Shown here: positions 1-8,885 of the stretch, piece by piece | How the letters are laid out: every line of letters begins with the position of its first letter | How positions within the stretch are numbered: position 1 is the stretch's first letter | Source: Epulopiscium sp. Nele67-Bin004 | GTDB lineage: Bacteria; Bacillota_A; Clostridia; Lachnospirales; Cellulosilyticaceae | Reading direction: 5' to 3' | Assembly: GCA_002007315.1 (NCBI GenBank) | Contig: LNZQ01000092.1 | Location: 1-27,229 of the forward strand | DNA: 27,229 nucleotides | Position numbers and translations under genes: made by a program | Notes under the pieces: model-generated | The model's input: the letters and a program-made list of their open reading frames with translations, nothing else | What the model was told of the DNA's origin: nothing | Databases searched by the model: none

Positions 1-1552
1 CTCTAGCCATAATAGAAATTTTGTTAGTTTGTTCAACTTTTGCTATACCTTTATTTATGCTGTCAACAATGTTGTTAGTTGTTTCTTCAAACGAATTTAA
101 AATTTCCATTTGTTGACCAGTTGCATCAACTAAATCAGTTGACGCTTTTGCGATTTCCTCTGCACCGACACTAACTTCGTGTGCCGCATGGTTAATGTCT
201 TTTAGTGACGAACTAAGTTGATCTGCTATAGATAACATTGACGTTTTAATCGGAGCAAAATCCCCAACGTAATTTGCCTTAATTTTGTCTTGAATTATAA
301 AGTTACCTTTAGCCATATCACCTAACACATTTTCAATATCTTGAACAATTACGCTAATAATATGTGCCATTTCCTCAAACGTGGTTGCAAGTTCACCAAT
401 TTCATCACCTGATTTTTCCATTACTAAACCAGTGTTAAAACTTCCCGATTTAACTTCTGTAGCAACTTGTACAACTTGATTTAATCCATCTAACGTACGA
501 TTAATCGCATATCCAACAATTATTACTAAAATTATTAAAGACACTAGGGAAATTGCAACATTTGTAAAAATTAGTTGATATAAAATGCTATTTTGTTCTT
601 TAATTTCTAACTCAACATGTGCCCACCAAAGTTCACCTGCAACTTCAACTGGCAAAAAGTATCTGACATGACTTCTACCATCATCATAAGTAGTTTCAAT
701 TTTAAATTCTTGCTGTAATGAAATTTTTTGATTTAAAGTAGCCATTTGCTTATCATCTAAAAACTCAGATATATACATACCGATGTGTGCCTCATCTTCG
801 CTATCATATAAAATCTCTAATTCAGACGTTAAAACAGCTGAAAATAATGTTTCATATGCATTACTTGATAATGCCGAATTTCCTAAATTTGATACTAACA
901 ATTCAGCAACAACTACCCCTACAAATTCACCTTTAATATTTAATGGATATGAAATATATGAAATAAGTTGTCCATCTTCAATTCTTGGACGTGTAATACT
1001 TGGTGAGTTTATAGACTTAGTATAGTTATAAAACTCATCACTAAGGTACGTTCCATTTGTTATTGATGAAACACTGTAACTTCTAGCTGCATTTTCATCA
1101 ATAAACGCTCCATAATACGGTAAATCACTAAATATATACGGCTCAAAATATAGCCCTACACTAGCTAAGTCTGGGTTATCGTTTATCGCAGACCACGCAG
1201 TGTTTATATAGTAATCCTCCATTCTTGAAAATGTTCCTGTTAAATCAAATTGTGGGTACACCTCTGATTCATATTCAGTTTCAGCTGGATTATATACCGA
1301 TTTTTCTAGTGATAAGTTTAAATATGCTTGTAAATCTTTTGCAACATTTACCCCTCCATCAACTAATGATTGTACAGATGTTTGATTTAGCTGTGCTAAT
1401 GAATACATTTGTTCATCAAGTATAGCTGTCATATTTGATTGCACAACGCTCAATGTTATAGTTACTAAAATTGCTAACATTACTACGATAGGACTTATAA
1501 TAAGTATACGCAACTTGTTTGCTAAATTTAGTTGCTTAAACCAATTCGCCAT
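1..1552 (-). CDS. Methyl-accepting chemotaxis protein, 3' end outside window
   Basis: Transmembrane chemoreceptor that should signal through CheA/CheW to the flagellar motor. About 517 codons are visible, from an ATG at 1550-1552 (MANWFKQLN) that follows a GGGGGAG ribosome site. The order is: first membrane helix at about residues 14-35, a large outside sensor region of roughly 280 residues with Cache-like character, a second helix near 318-340, a HAMP domain containing GDEIGELATTFEEM, and a second HAMP-like module containing NYVGDFAPIKTSM. The conserved signalling hairpin tip is not reached before the window edge. It lies 61 bp downstream of another chemoreceptor on the same strand and probably shares its transcript. 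The ligand cannot be read from the sequence; Cache fold assignment is by general pattern only. Confidence 0.9.
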   Translation of the reverse strand, partial: MANWFKQLNLANKLRILIISPIVVMLAILVTITLSVVQSNMTAILDEQMYSLAQLNQTSVQSLVDGGVNVAKDLQAYLNLSLEKSVYNPAETEYESEVYPQFDLTGTFSRMEDYYINTAWSAINDNPDLASVGLYFEPYIFSDLPYYGAFIDENAARSYSVSSITNGTYLSDEFYNYTKSINSPSITRPRIEDGQLISYISYPLNIKGEFVGVVVAELLVSNLGNSALSSNAYETLFSAVLTSELEILYDSEDEAHIGMYISEFLDDKQMATLNQKISLQQEFKIETTYDDGRSHVRYFLPVEVAGELWWAHVELEIKEQNSILYQLIFTNVAISLVSLIILVIIVGYAINRTLDGLNQVVQVATEVKSGSFNTGLVMEKSGDEIGELATTFEEMAHIISVIVQDIENVLGDMAKGNFIIQDKIKANYVGDFAPIKTSMLSIADQLSSSLKDINHAAHEVSVGAEEIAKASTDLVDATGQQMEILNSFEETTNNIVDSINKGIAKVEQTNKISIMAR

Positions 1553-1585
1553 AAAATATCTCCCCCTTATTTTTTTATATGATTA

Positions 1586-1606
1586 AGGGCGACAGTTTGC
1601 CACCCT
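1586..1606 (-). other. Intercistronic hairpin between two chemoreceptor genes
   Basis: An 8-bp stem with a 5-base loop lies 8 bases after the stop of the upstream chemoreceptor. It pairs fully only in the minus-strand RNA, where two positions become G-U wobbles; in the plus strand these are C-A and A-C mismatches. No U-run follows, so it is more likely an RNA processing or stability element than a full terminator. Confidence 0.4.
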
Positions 1607-1613
1607 ACTATCT

Positions 1614-2813
1614 TCACTTAAATCTATCAATTATTGAATTTAATGTTTCCATTTGTTCGCTAAATTCACGACTTACATCTGAATTATGTGATGCAACTGT
1701 TGCATTTTCTTCAACGCTATTTGATAAACTTAGAAATACTTTTATTAATTCCGAAATATTTGCTGTAATACTGTGTGTTTCATCTAAAAATGTTGCAAAC
1801 ACTTGCTCAGAATTATTAATTTTGGTTGAGATATCATCAAACATTTGTGATGTTTGGTCAATAGTTTGTTTACCATGAATAATACTTGTCATATTTTTAC
1901 CGATAAGTTCCTCAATATCTTTTACAGTCATAGAACTTTTTGTTGCCAAATCACGAATCTCACCTGCCACAACAGCAAATCCTTTACCACTTTCCCCTGC
2001 TCTTGCCGCCTCGATAGCCGCATTAAGTGCAAGCAGATTAGTTTGGCTAGCAATACTTTCGATGTCTTTAATAATATCTAGTATGCTATTACTATACGTG
2101 TCAATATCGTCCATAGCATCAATCATGTTACGAATTATTACATCTCCGCCATCTGCACTAACTTTAATTTCTTTAACTGTAACGTCTGCTCCGTCCATTT
2201 TTCCATCAGAGTCTTCCATAATATGTCGTGCCGCCTCAATAATTGGCACTACTCCAGATAACACGTCTTGTTGGCTATGGCTTCTATCCGAAATTTCACT
2301 TAACATTGATGTAACTTCAGTTGAGCTTTTTGTAACATTTTTAATAACAGCCTGTAACTCTGTAATAATTTCAACCCAAGCACTTTTAATTGAATAAATC
2401 GACGTAAGAATTGGTTCAAAATCATTAACATACACTTCCTCAATAGAACTTTTTACAGTAATATTTCCGTTGCTAAGTTCTGTAACCATATACTTTATAT
2501 CATCTATTACAAGAACCGAGTCATCTGCGATACGTTGTGTATCTTTTATCATTTGATTAATTTGTGGGTCGTTAGTTGTAGGAATTTTTAAGGCAAAATT
2601 TCCTTCCGCAACATCATTTAACCCTTTTTCAAGTATACCTAGGTCAGCTTTTATGGCTGATTGTGTAGTAATATGTAATCCTATTACTAGTATAAGTCCT
2701 ATAATTCCAATAGCCGAACCAATTATACTATTGCTAAAAATTACTTGCATAACGATTATAACTGCTGTAATTCCAAATGCTCTATTTATTTTCCCCCCTA
2801 TAGTATTATTCAT
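1614..2813 (-). CDS. Methyl-accepting chemotaxis protein without an extracellular sensor domain
   Basis: Chemoreceptor of 399 residues. I start it at the ATG at 2811-2813 ([14 protein letters not shown]) because an AGGAGGAG ribosome site sits just upstream; a longer reading from 2876 would place this site inside the gene. Two membrane helices (about residues 13-30 and 32-50) are separated by only a tiny loop, so there is no external ligand domain. A HAMP-like stretch follows, then a second HAMP-like module ([18 protein letters not shown]), then the signalling hairpin with its tip near residues 250-285 ([20 protein letters not shown]). No CheR-binding pentapeptide is seen at the C terminus (SIIDRFK). 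It probably senses a membrane or cytoplasmic cue, or works in mixed arrays with the neighbouring receptors. It is upstream of, and likely cotranscribed with, the partial receptor. Confidence 0.92.
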   Translation of the reverse strand: MNNTIGGKINRAFGITAVIIVMQVIFSNSIIGSAIGIIGLILVIGLHITTQSAIKADLGILEKGLNDVAEGNFALKIPTTNDPQINQMIKDTQRIADDSVLVIDDIKYMVTELSNGNITVKSSIEEVYVNDFEPILTSIYSIKSAWVEIITELQAVIKNVTKSSTEVTSMLSEISDRSHSQQDVLSGVVPIIEAARHIMEDSDGKMDGADVTVKEIKVSADGGDVIIRNMIDAMDDIDTYSNSILDIIKDIESIASQTNLLALNAAIEAARAGESGKGFAVVAGEIRDLATKSSMTVKDIEELIGKNMTSIIHGKQTIDQTSQMFDDISTKINNSEQVFATFLDETHSITANISELIKVFLSLSNSVEENATVASHNSDVSREFSEQMETLNSIIDRFK

Positions 2814-2847
2814 TTTTCTCCTCCTCATTTTTTTGTCTCCACTATAC

Positions 2848-2876
2848 ATTATATTATAAATCTCGCCATGATACAA
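2848..2876 (-). promoter_or_regulatory. SigA-type promoter for the minus-strand chemoreceptor pair
   Basis: On the minus strand TTGTAT (2871-2876), a 17-base spacer and TATAAT (2848-2853) lie about 28 bases ahead of the chosen ATG at 2813. This also supports the shorter start, because the longer reading would begin at the -35 box. Confidence 0.6.
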
Positions 2877-2891
2877 TGAAATACTTGAAAT

Positions 2892-2975
2892 TTATGTGAC
2901 AATTTCCACCATGTCGGAAAAACACTTGATGAATTTATGTAACAATATTATAATAAACATGTATGTTATGTAACA
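2892..2975 (+). repeat. Three direct repeats TTATGTRACA in the divergent chemoreceptor promoter region
   Basis: TTATGTGACA at 2892-2901, TTATGTAACA at 2935-2944 and TTATGTAACA at 2966-2975. Start-to-start distances are 43 and 31 bases, close to four and three helical turns, so the copies face the same side of the DNA. The second copy lies between the -35 and -10 boxes of the plus-strand promoter, and the third lies just after its predicted transcription start. The third copy is part of a dyad, TGTTA-TG-TAACA. Looks like a multi-site operator. Confidence 0.5.
2926..2954 (+). promoter_or_regulatory. SigA-type promoter for the plus-strand chemoreceptor
   Basis: TTGATG (2926-2931), a 17-base spacer and TATAAT (2949-2954). 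A second TATAAT at 2979-2984 lacks a good -35. The predicted start near 2961 gives a leader of about 44 bases before the expected start codon position at 3005. Confidence 0.6.
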
Positions 2976-3004
2976 TTGTATAATATTTAAAAGGGGGAGA
3001 TTAT

Positions 3005-5062
3005 ATCAATAAAATAAGCATTAAACTTAAACTATTAGTTTTTATTATTTCTATTTTGAGTTTTACAGCATTACTTTTTGCTATCCAAATTAATACACTT
3101 GTTGATACGCTTGAAGAAGAACGTCTGATTTTGGATATCGAAATAGCTGCTGACTTAGACGCTGATATTGCAACAGATATTACAAATCTTGCTATAACTA
3201 TTGCTAATTATGTTAACAATTTAGAAATCGAGATTGACCGCAGTATGTTAAATGCAGCGTATGTTTTATACCAAATGGACAAAATGCAAGACGGGTTATC
3301 TATCCAAGACTTAGAAGATGTTAAATATACAACTGGAATGTCTGACGTATATGTTACAGATATTAACGGTGTATTTACACTAAGCACTGAAACAGCGGCA
3401 GTTGGGACAAGTTTATTTGATATTTGGGACGGTTACAGCATGCTTATTACTGGAGAGGCAAATTACTTACCAAGCAATTTGAAGGTAAAAGAAGAAACTG
3501 GAGAAATATTTAAGTTTACAGCTATTCCTACGGCAAGTGGCGACGGAATACTTCAAACTGGATATAACTCTAGTTTTATAGAAGAAGCGTTGAACGTATT
3601 TATTATGGAAAATAACGGAATTAAAGAAATGTATTTAATAGATGAATTTGATACAGTTTTGACACAAAATTTATACTCTGGCGTATCACCTTCTCTATCT
3701 AAAGGTGCGAGTTCAAACTTAGCAGGTATATCAACTTTCTTTGCTACTGGAAGTGAAAGCCAAATTAATTTATCCCAAGACGAGGCATCAATTTTCATGC
3801 CAATTTACGCCCAAAACGGGAGCATAAAATACGTATTATATGCAAATGTTAACCCAGCAGTATATTATGAAATTCAAGATGTTATCGCAAAACCACTCGA
3901 TGTAATTATGAGTGATATTAGCGATTTCAAAAACATTGTTTACATGATTAATGCATTTGTTACCGTTATGTGTCTTGTGTTTGTACCACTAATTTTAACT
4001 ATATTGTTTAGACCTATAAAATTATTTGAGCAACAGCTGTTGGCTATTGCAAACAATGAACAAACTAAAAAACGCAGTGGCAGATTATCTAGCGAACTTG
4101 CAGGGCTTAACAATGCGATAGAACAAATAGTTGATAAAAACCAAACTATACTTACAACGGTTCAAAGCTCTGTAAATAGCATTGATAAACTTCAACACCA
4201 ACATGAGTCAGAACTTAACAATTTAATTAATACGTTAAAGCCACTGTCTGAAAACTTAACACTTTCAAACCAAACAACAACTGATGAACATAAAGCAATT
4301 GAAAAAATGACAGTTATTGTTGATAAATTGTTAAATAGTTTAGTTCAAGTATTTCAAATTAATAAAGATTTGTTAATTGAGTCACAGACATCTACAAAAA
4401 ATGCAACTGCGGGGAAATCTAACCTTGAAGATTTGCAAAATGTTATAATTAATTTAGAACGAGAAGTTCAAGACGGAGTTCAAATTACAAACGATTTAAT
4501 GTCTAATTCAGACGAAATAAATAACATTGTTGCACTTATTACCCAAATTTCTGACCAAACTGCACTTCTTGCATTAAACGCATCTATTGAAGCAGCAAGA
4601 GCAGGCGAAGCTGGAAAAGGATTTGCAGTTGTAGCAATGGAAATTAAAAACCTTGCAACACAATCTCAAGAAGCTACCGAGCAAATTTCAAGCATATTAG
4701 ATACTGTTCAATCTCAAATTTCACAAACAAAAGAAACGACAGAAGGACAATCTATGGCTCTTGAAAACAGCCGTAAAGTTGTTGCAGATATTAATCAATC
4801 ATTAAATGCATTAATAAATAGTTCGATGAATTCTAATAATATCGTAAATAGCCTTAACAATGAAGTTTCAGAGCTTCAAACAAATAGTGATACGTTTAAT
4901 GAAATTATCGAAGTTATTAAAGATAGCAGTCAAACAAATTACGAACAAATTACAAGTAGCTTACCATTAGTTAAAGAGATGGATAGTTCGGTCGAATCTA
5001 TCAAAGTTTCACTTGATGGTATTATAAATACTACAGAAAAATTAACTAGCAATTTCAAATAA
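3005..5062 (+). CDS. Methyl-accepting chemotaxis protein with ATC at the expected start position
   Basis: Chemoreceptor, 685 residues if begun at 3005. The reading frame is open back through the ribosome site GGGGGAG (2993-2999). Five bases after that site the in-frame codon is ATC, not ATG, followed by [18 protein letters not shown], a typical receptor N terminus and first membrane helix (residues 8-29). The only usual start codon nearby is TTG at 3056; it has no ribosome site and would cut the first helix in half. An outside sensor region runs to about residue 305, and the second helix is near 308-335. A clear HAMP domain is not visible. The signalling tip is at about 510-545 ([20 protein letters not shown]). 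The gene is either expressed from a rare ATC or the weak TTG, or is a start-loss mutant, or the base is an error. Confidence 0.88.
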   Translation: MNKISIKLKLLVFIISILSFTALLFAIQINTLVDTLEEERLILDIEIAADLDADIATDITNLAITIANYVNNLEIEIDRSMLNAAYVLYQMDKMQDGLSIQDLEDVKYTTGMSDVYVTDINGVFTLSTETAAVGTSLFDIWDGYSMLITGEANYLPSNLKVKEETGEIFKFTAIPTASGDGILQTGYNSSFIEEALNVFIMENNGIKEMYLIDEFDTVLTQNLYSGVSPSLSKGASSNLAGISTFFATGSESQINLSQDEASIFMPIYAQNGSIKYVLYANVNPAVYYEIQDVIAKPLDVIMSDISDFKNIVYMINAFVTVMCLVFVPLILTILFRPIKLFEQQLLAIANNEQTKKRSGRLSSELAGLNNAIEQIVDKNQTILTTVQSSVNSIDKLQHQHESELNNLINTLKPLSENLTLSNQTTTDEHKAIEKMTVIVDKLLNSLVQVFQINKDLLIESQTSTKNATAGKSNLEDLQNVIINLEREVQDGVQITNDLMSNSDEINNIVALITQISDQTALLALNASIEAARAGEAGKGFAVVAMEIKNLATQSQEATEQISSILDTVQSQISQTKETTEGQSMALENSRKVVADINQSLNALINSSMNSNNIVNSLNNEVSELQTNSDTFNEIIEVIKDSSQTNYEQITSSLPLVKEMDSSVESIKVSLDGIINTTEKLTSNFK

Positions 5063-5066
5063 TAAA

Positions 5067-5104
5067 AAAAGCCTTCTATATAATTTAAAATATAGACGGC
5101 TTTT
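5067..5104 (+). terminator. Intrinsic terminator after the plus-strand chemoreceptor
   Basis: AAAAGCC-t-TCTATAT pairs with ATATAGA-c-GGCTTTT around an 8-base AT loop: 14 pairs with one mismatch. It lies a few bases after the stop. A-runs and T-runs on both sides mean it could also stop transcription arriving on the minus strand from the Sel1 gene. Confidence 0.75.
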
Positions 5105-5130
5105 AAATTTGATTTAAAAAGTATTTATTA

Positions 5131-6390
5131 TTATCCTTTTCGCCAAAACCCAAAAACATTTTTCTTAAATTGTTTCATCATCGCCCTTGCTTCGTCCATA
5201 TCACACTGCTCTAGGTAGTGAACCCCTTTGCCAATGTCTTGTTTTGTGCCAAGCCCTTTCGTATGCATAATACCCATACACAAATACGCCATATCAGTGC
5301 AATTTGTAGCGTTTTTAAAATACGCTGATAACAATTTAAAAGCTTTGTTATAATTAGTCGAACATTCAATTCCATGTATTAAACAGTATGCATATTCTGG
5401 TGTGGACACCCATGCTTTTTGTTTTTCAGATCGCTCAAAGTGCATAAAAGCTTTCGCACGATTTTGTATTACGCCATCAAGCCCATAAAAAAATACGATA
5501 CCAACATAACCGTGTGCCAAATGTGCCAAAGGGTGGTTTGTATCTATCGCCTTTTCAAAATAATGTTTCGCAAGACGCGGGCTTTTTTCTATGCCTTGCC
5601 CCATATAATATTGATACGCCACATCGTAATACGCCTCATAATCGTCCACTTCAGCGGCTTTTAAATAATAAGCAAGCGAAGTTTCATAGTCACGCTCTTT
5701 GTAGCAACAGTCCGCATAAATTTTGAAAAATGCTACATTTTGAAGTTCAACTGCGGCATGATACGCAATTTCTTTTTCTTTTTCAGGCTGCTTTGGTATC
5801 GTTCCAAAAAAACCTTCACGATATGCAACTGCCAAGTTTTGTCCTGCCGAATATACTCCCCCCTCAAGTGCAGCTTGAAACCACGGTATTGCAGACACTA
5901 AATATCGCCTGCAAACATGTTGAAAGCTTGGATGGTCTTGGTCTATATCAAATATTTTGATAAAGTCGCCATAGTGCATAACGTTTCCAATCATATATTG
6001 ACAAATTGGCTCGCCATAGTCGCCAAGCTTGTGTATATAATTGTACGCTATAACAAGTTTTTCTTTTGTGTTATATTCTGCAAGGTCTGGGTCGTCCATA
6101 AGCCCTGCAACTCGTATTCCACCCAGCAGACCCAGTTGGCTACCCATCAAAATGGACTGCTTGTATAGCTTCATACAAAGCTCCTCATCAACTTGAAAGT
6201 GATGTCCACTCCATATAAACTCTGGACCTGAATAACATCTTGCTAAAAAAAATGCAGCGTCAGCATCACCTCTCTTATATGCATGTTCAAGTAATTCTTT
6301 GCCTTTTTTGCCGTCGTATGTACCGTCAGCCATACCATAATATAAATATTTGAGAGCCTCCTCAACAGGGGCTGAAAAAAATTTACTCAT
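5131..6390 (-). CDS. Sel1-like/TPR repeat protein
   Basis: A 419-residue soluble protein made mostly of helical repeats of Sel1 type. Repeat signatures include DADAAFFLARCYSG near the N terminus, AGQNLAVAYREGFFG in the middle, then YEAYYDVAYQYYMGQGI, HYFEKAIDTNHPLAHLAHGY and MAYLCMGIMHTKGLGTKQ toward the C terminus. Such repeats serve as protein-binding scaffolds. There is no signal peptide or membrane helix, so a cytoplasmic location is likely. The start ATG at 6390 has GGAG seven bases upstream. It is a single-gene unit, divergent from the ACT/UPF0210 operon. The repeat family is recognised by pattern; the binding partner and pathway cannot be told from the sequence. Confidence 0.85.
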   Translation of the reverse strand: MSKFFSAPVEEALKYLYYGMADGTYDGKKGKELLEHAYKRGDADAAFFLARCYSGPEFIWSGHHFQVDEELCMKLYKQSILMGSQLGLLGGIRVAGLMDDPDLAEYNTKEKLVIAYNYIHKLGDYGEPICQYMIGNVMHYGDFIKIFDIDQDHPSFQHVCRRYLVSAIPWFQAALEGGVYSAGQNLAVAYREGFFGTIPKQPEKEKEIAYHAAVELQNVAFFKIYADCCYKERDYETSLAYYLKAAEVDDYEAYYDVAYQYYMGQGIEKSPRLAKHYFEKAIDTNHPLAHLAHGYVGIVFFYGLDGVIQNRAKAFMHFERSEKQKAWVSTPEYAYCLIHGIECSTNYNKAFKLLSAYFKNATNCTDMAYLCMGIMHTKGLGTKQDIGKGVHYLEQCDMDEARAMMKQFKKNVFGFWRKG

Positions 6391-6418
6391 TTTTTTGCTC
6401 CTTTATTGAAAATTTTTA

Positions 6419-6446
6419 TTCATGATACCATATTTTGTGATATAAT
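6419..6446 (+). promoter_or_regulatory. Extended -10 promoter for the ACT/UPF0210 operon
   Basis: TATAAT at 6441-6446 is preceded by TGA (6438-6440), giving an extended -10. A weak -35 (TTCATG, 6419-6424) is spaced 16 bases away. The ACT gene starts about 28 bases after the predicted transcription start. Confidence 0.55.
6422..6430 (-). promoter_or_regulatory. Possible extended -10 for the Sel1 gene
   Basis: On the minus strand TGGTATCAT reads as TGN plus a -10 hexamer. There is no good -35. It overlaps the weak -35 region of the opposite promoter, so the two RNA polymerases could not bind together. Confidence 0.35.
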
Positions 6447-6480
6447 ACTACAAAATGACTAAAAAAAAGGAGTGTTTTTT

Positions 6481-6744
6481 ATGAAAGGCATTATTACAGT
6501 TATTGGGAAAGACAAAGTGGGTATTATTGGTAAGGTATGTATTTTGCTTAGCGAAGAAAACGTTAACATTCTTGATATTTCGCAAACAATTTTGCAAGAA
6601 TATTTTAACATGCTTATGATAGTTGACATTACTGGTGTAGATTTTGGCGACCTAACGAAAAAACTTGCAGCTTGCGGTGAGGAACTTGACGTTCAAATCA
6701 AACTTCAGCATGAAGACATTTTCAACTGCATGCACAAAATATAA
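6481..6744 (+). CDS. ACT domain protein, UPF0237 type
   Basis: Small cytoplasmic protein of 87 residues consisting of a single ACT domain. It opens with MKGIITVIGKDKVGIIGKVC, the usual beta strand and Gly-rich turn of this family, and contains VNILDISQTI. I start at the ATG at 6481 with GGAG eight bases upstream, rather than the GTG at 6472, which overlaps that site. ACT domains usually bind amino acids and regulate a partner enzyme. The gene lies 18 bases upstream of a UPF0210 gene, a pairing common in Firmicutes and other bacteria, so the two products probably act together. No substrate is known to me. Confidence 0.9.
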   Translation: MKGIITVIGKDKVGIIGKVCILLSEENVNILDISQTILQEYFNMLMIVDITGVDFGDLTKKLAACGEELDVQIKLQHEDIFNCMHKI

Positions 6745-6762
6745 TTAAAGGAGCAACGTAAA

Positions 6763-8121
6763 ATGATTTCAAACCTCGAAATTTTAGAAACTAACAAAAT
6801 GATTACTGAAGAAAACTTAGACATTCGTACAGTTACTATGGGTATTGATTTACTTGATACAATAACTGACGATATGGATAAACTTTGTACAAAAATATAC
6901 GACAAAATTGCTAATCGTGCCGAGAACTTAGTTAAAGTTGCAGACGAAACTGCTCTTAAATATGGCATACCTGTAGTTAATAAGCGAATTTCGATTACGC
7001 CTATCGCTCTAGTTGGTGGAGCAACAAAAGCGTCGTCATATGTGCCTATCGCAAAAACTCTTGATAGAGTTGCAAAAGAAGTTGGCGTAAACTTCATCGG
7101 AGGCTTTTCAGCACTTGTTGATAAAGGCTATAACGATGCCTCAAAAACACTTATTTCAAGCATACCAGAGGCACTTGACGTGACAGAACGTGTTTGTTCA
7201 TCAGTAAACGTTGGTAGCACGAGAACTGGTATAAATATGGACGTTGTACGGGAGCTTGGAGGCATTATAAAGGAAACTTCTCGTTTGACAGCTGACCGTG
7301 AAAGTATTGGGAGTGCTAAATTTGTTGTGTTTTGCAACGCTCCAGATGATAATCCGTTTATGGCTGGTGCCTTTCATGGGGTTGGTCAACATGACACCGT
7401 GCTAAATGTTGGCGTTAGTGGTCCTGGTGTTGTAAAAAAAGCACTTGAACAAGTTCGTGGACAAAGTTTTGAGGCTATGTGCGAATGTATTAAAGGAACG
7501 ACATTTAAAATGACACGTGCTGGTCAACTTGTGGCATCTGAGGTTGCACAGCGACTTGATTTACCATTTGGAATTATTGACTTATCACTTGCACCAACGC
7601 CTGCTGTTGGCGATAGTATCGCTGAAATTCTTGAAGAAATGGGCGTTGAAGTTGCTGGTGCACCTGGAACAACACTTGCTCTTGCTGTTCTTAACGATTG
7701 TGTAAAAAAAGGTGGTGTTATGGCGTCATCACGTGTTGGAGGGCTTAGCGGGGCGTTTATCCCTGTAAGCGAGGATCATGCTATGATACATGCGGCTGAA
7801 ATTGGTGCGTTGACACTTGAAAAACTTGAGGCTATGACTTGCGTTTGTTCGGTTGGACTTGATATGATTGCAATACCTGGGGACACACCAGCAAGCACAA
7901 TTTCTGGCATTATCGGTGATGAGATGGCTATCGGTATAATTAACGGAAAAACGACTGCTGTTAGAATTATCCCTGTACACGGAAAAGGCGTGGGTGAAAG
8001 CGTTGAATTTGGAGGGCTGCTTGGACGTGCTCCAATTATGCCTGTAAACAAATATGGGTGCGATGCTATCATTGCACGTGGAGGGCGTGTGCCTGCTCCA
8101 ATTCACAGTTTTAAAAACTAA
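6763..8121 (+). CDS. PFL-like family protein, UPF0210/DUF711
   Basis: A 452-residue protein whose length is normal for UPF0210. It is named PFL family for similarity to the pyruvate formate-lyase fold, but it does not carry the formate-lyase activity as far as I know. Recognisable stretches are the N-terminal [41 protein letters not shown] in the middle, [20 protein letters not shown], and the C-terminal [20 protein letters not shown] lies ten bases ahead of the ATG. It is the second gene of a two-gene operon with the ACT protein, which may be its regulatory subunit. The biochemical role is not established. Confidence 0.9.
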   Translation: MISNLEILETNKMITEENLDIRTVTMGIDLLDTITDDMDKLCTKIYDKIANRAENLVKVADETALKYGIPVVNKRISITPIALVGGATKASSYVPIAKTLDRVAKEVGVNFIGGFSALVDKGYNDASKTLISSIPEALDVTERVCSSVNVGSTRTGINMDVVRELGGIIKETSRLTADRESIGSAKFVVFCNAPDDNPFMAGAFHGVGQHDTVLNVGVSGPGVVKKALEQVRGQSFEAMCECIKGTTFKMTRAGQLVASEVAQRLDLPFGIIDLSLAPTPAVGDSIAEILEEMGVEVAGAPGTTLALAVLNDCVKKGGVMASSRVGGLSGAFIPVSEDHAMIHAAEIGALTLEKLEAMTCVCSVGLDMIAIPGDTPASTISGIIGDEMAIGIINGKTTAVRIIPVHGKGVGESVEFGGLLGRAPIMPVNKYGCDAIIARGGRVPAPIHSFKN

Positions 8122-8160
8122 ATTAATAGGGGGACGAATAATCTCGCCCCCTGCTAATTA
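8121..8160. terminator. Convergent terminator between UPF0210 gene and sigK
   Basis: AGGGGG-a-CGA (8128-8137) pairs with TCG-CCCCCT (8144-8152), with an outer AATTA/TAATT extension. The stem works on both strands and sits exactly between the two convergent stop codons, touching both. The U-run is poor, so termination may be partial. Confidence 0.5.
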
Positions 8161-8817
8161 TTTATTAAGTTCTTGAAATAAACGTTTTAACGCTTTTTTC
8201 TCAATTCGAGAAACATAAGACCTAGATATCCCAAGTTCTTCAGCAATTTCACGTTGAGTTTTTTCTTCTTGATTGTTTAACCCATAACGTTTAAGCAAAA
8301 TTTCTTTCTCACGTGGCTTTAAAACATCACGGATTTTTTCATACAATCTAGTAGTTTCAATGCCTAAATCAACTTGATCAAAAATACTAGTGTCATCAAT
8401 ACACAAAATATCAAGCAAACTAATTTCATTGCCTTCTTTGTCTACACCTATTGGTGAATGTATAGATGTTTCTTTGCTTTGTTTTTTACTAGCTCTAACA
8501 CTCATCAAAATTTCGTTATCAATACATCGAGCGGCGTACGTCGCAAGCCTTGTGCCTTTACTAGCATCAAACGAAGTAATTCCTTTTATAAGCCCAATTG
8601 TACCTATCGAAATCAAATCGTCCATATCTTTATTCAGATTGCTGTATTTTTTTACAATGTGTGCTACCAACCTCAGGTTGCGTTCAATTAGTATATCTTT
8701 AGCATACATATTACCCTTTGCATACAACGCAAGATAATGTTTTTCTTCTTCCGCCGTAAGTGGTTGTGGAAAAGATGTTATACTATTAAAATAAGAAAAG
8801 CACGAAAAATATAGCAT
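8158..8817 (-). CDS. sigK: RNA polymerase sporulation sigma factor sigma-K
   Basis: Late mother-cell sigma factor of endospore formation, 219 residues. The signature FPQPLTAEEEKHYL is followed by region 2 (NLRLVAHIVKKYSN, DLISIGTIGLIKGI, ATYAARCIDNEILM; about residues 47-106), the SigK-typical PIGVDKEGNEISLLDIL, and region 4 with a helix-turn-helix (KTQREIAEELGISRSYVSRI, about 185-206). The gene is uninterrupted: no skin-like recombinase element splits it. The N-terminal extension before FPQPL is only about 16 residues (MLYFSCFSYFNSITS), shorter than the Bacillus pro-sequence, so SpoIVFB-type processing is uncertain. GGAGG lies eight bases before the ATG. It is convergent with the UPF0210 gene. 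Confidence 0.95.
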   Translation of the reverse strand: MLYFSCFSYFNSITSFPQPLTAEEEKHYLALYAKGNMYAKDILIERNLRLVAHIVKKYSNLNKDMDDLISIGTIGLIKGITSFDASKGTRLATYAARCIDNEILMSVRASKKQSKETSIHSPIGVDKEGNEISLLDILCIDDTSIFDQVDLGIETTRLYEKIRDVLKPREKEILLKRYGLNNQEEKTQREIAEELGISRSYVSRIEKKALKRLFQELNK

Positions 8818-8885
8818 GGCAATAACCTCCAGAAAGGGTTCTCTTACATTATATTATTGCAATATATATTTCGTGCATGTCTTAC

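Noticed and set aside
1854..2397. Open frames on the plus strand opposite the chemoreceptor
   Set aside because: They have no ribosome sites or family resemblance and are shadows of the strongly conserved receptor frame on the minus strand.
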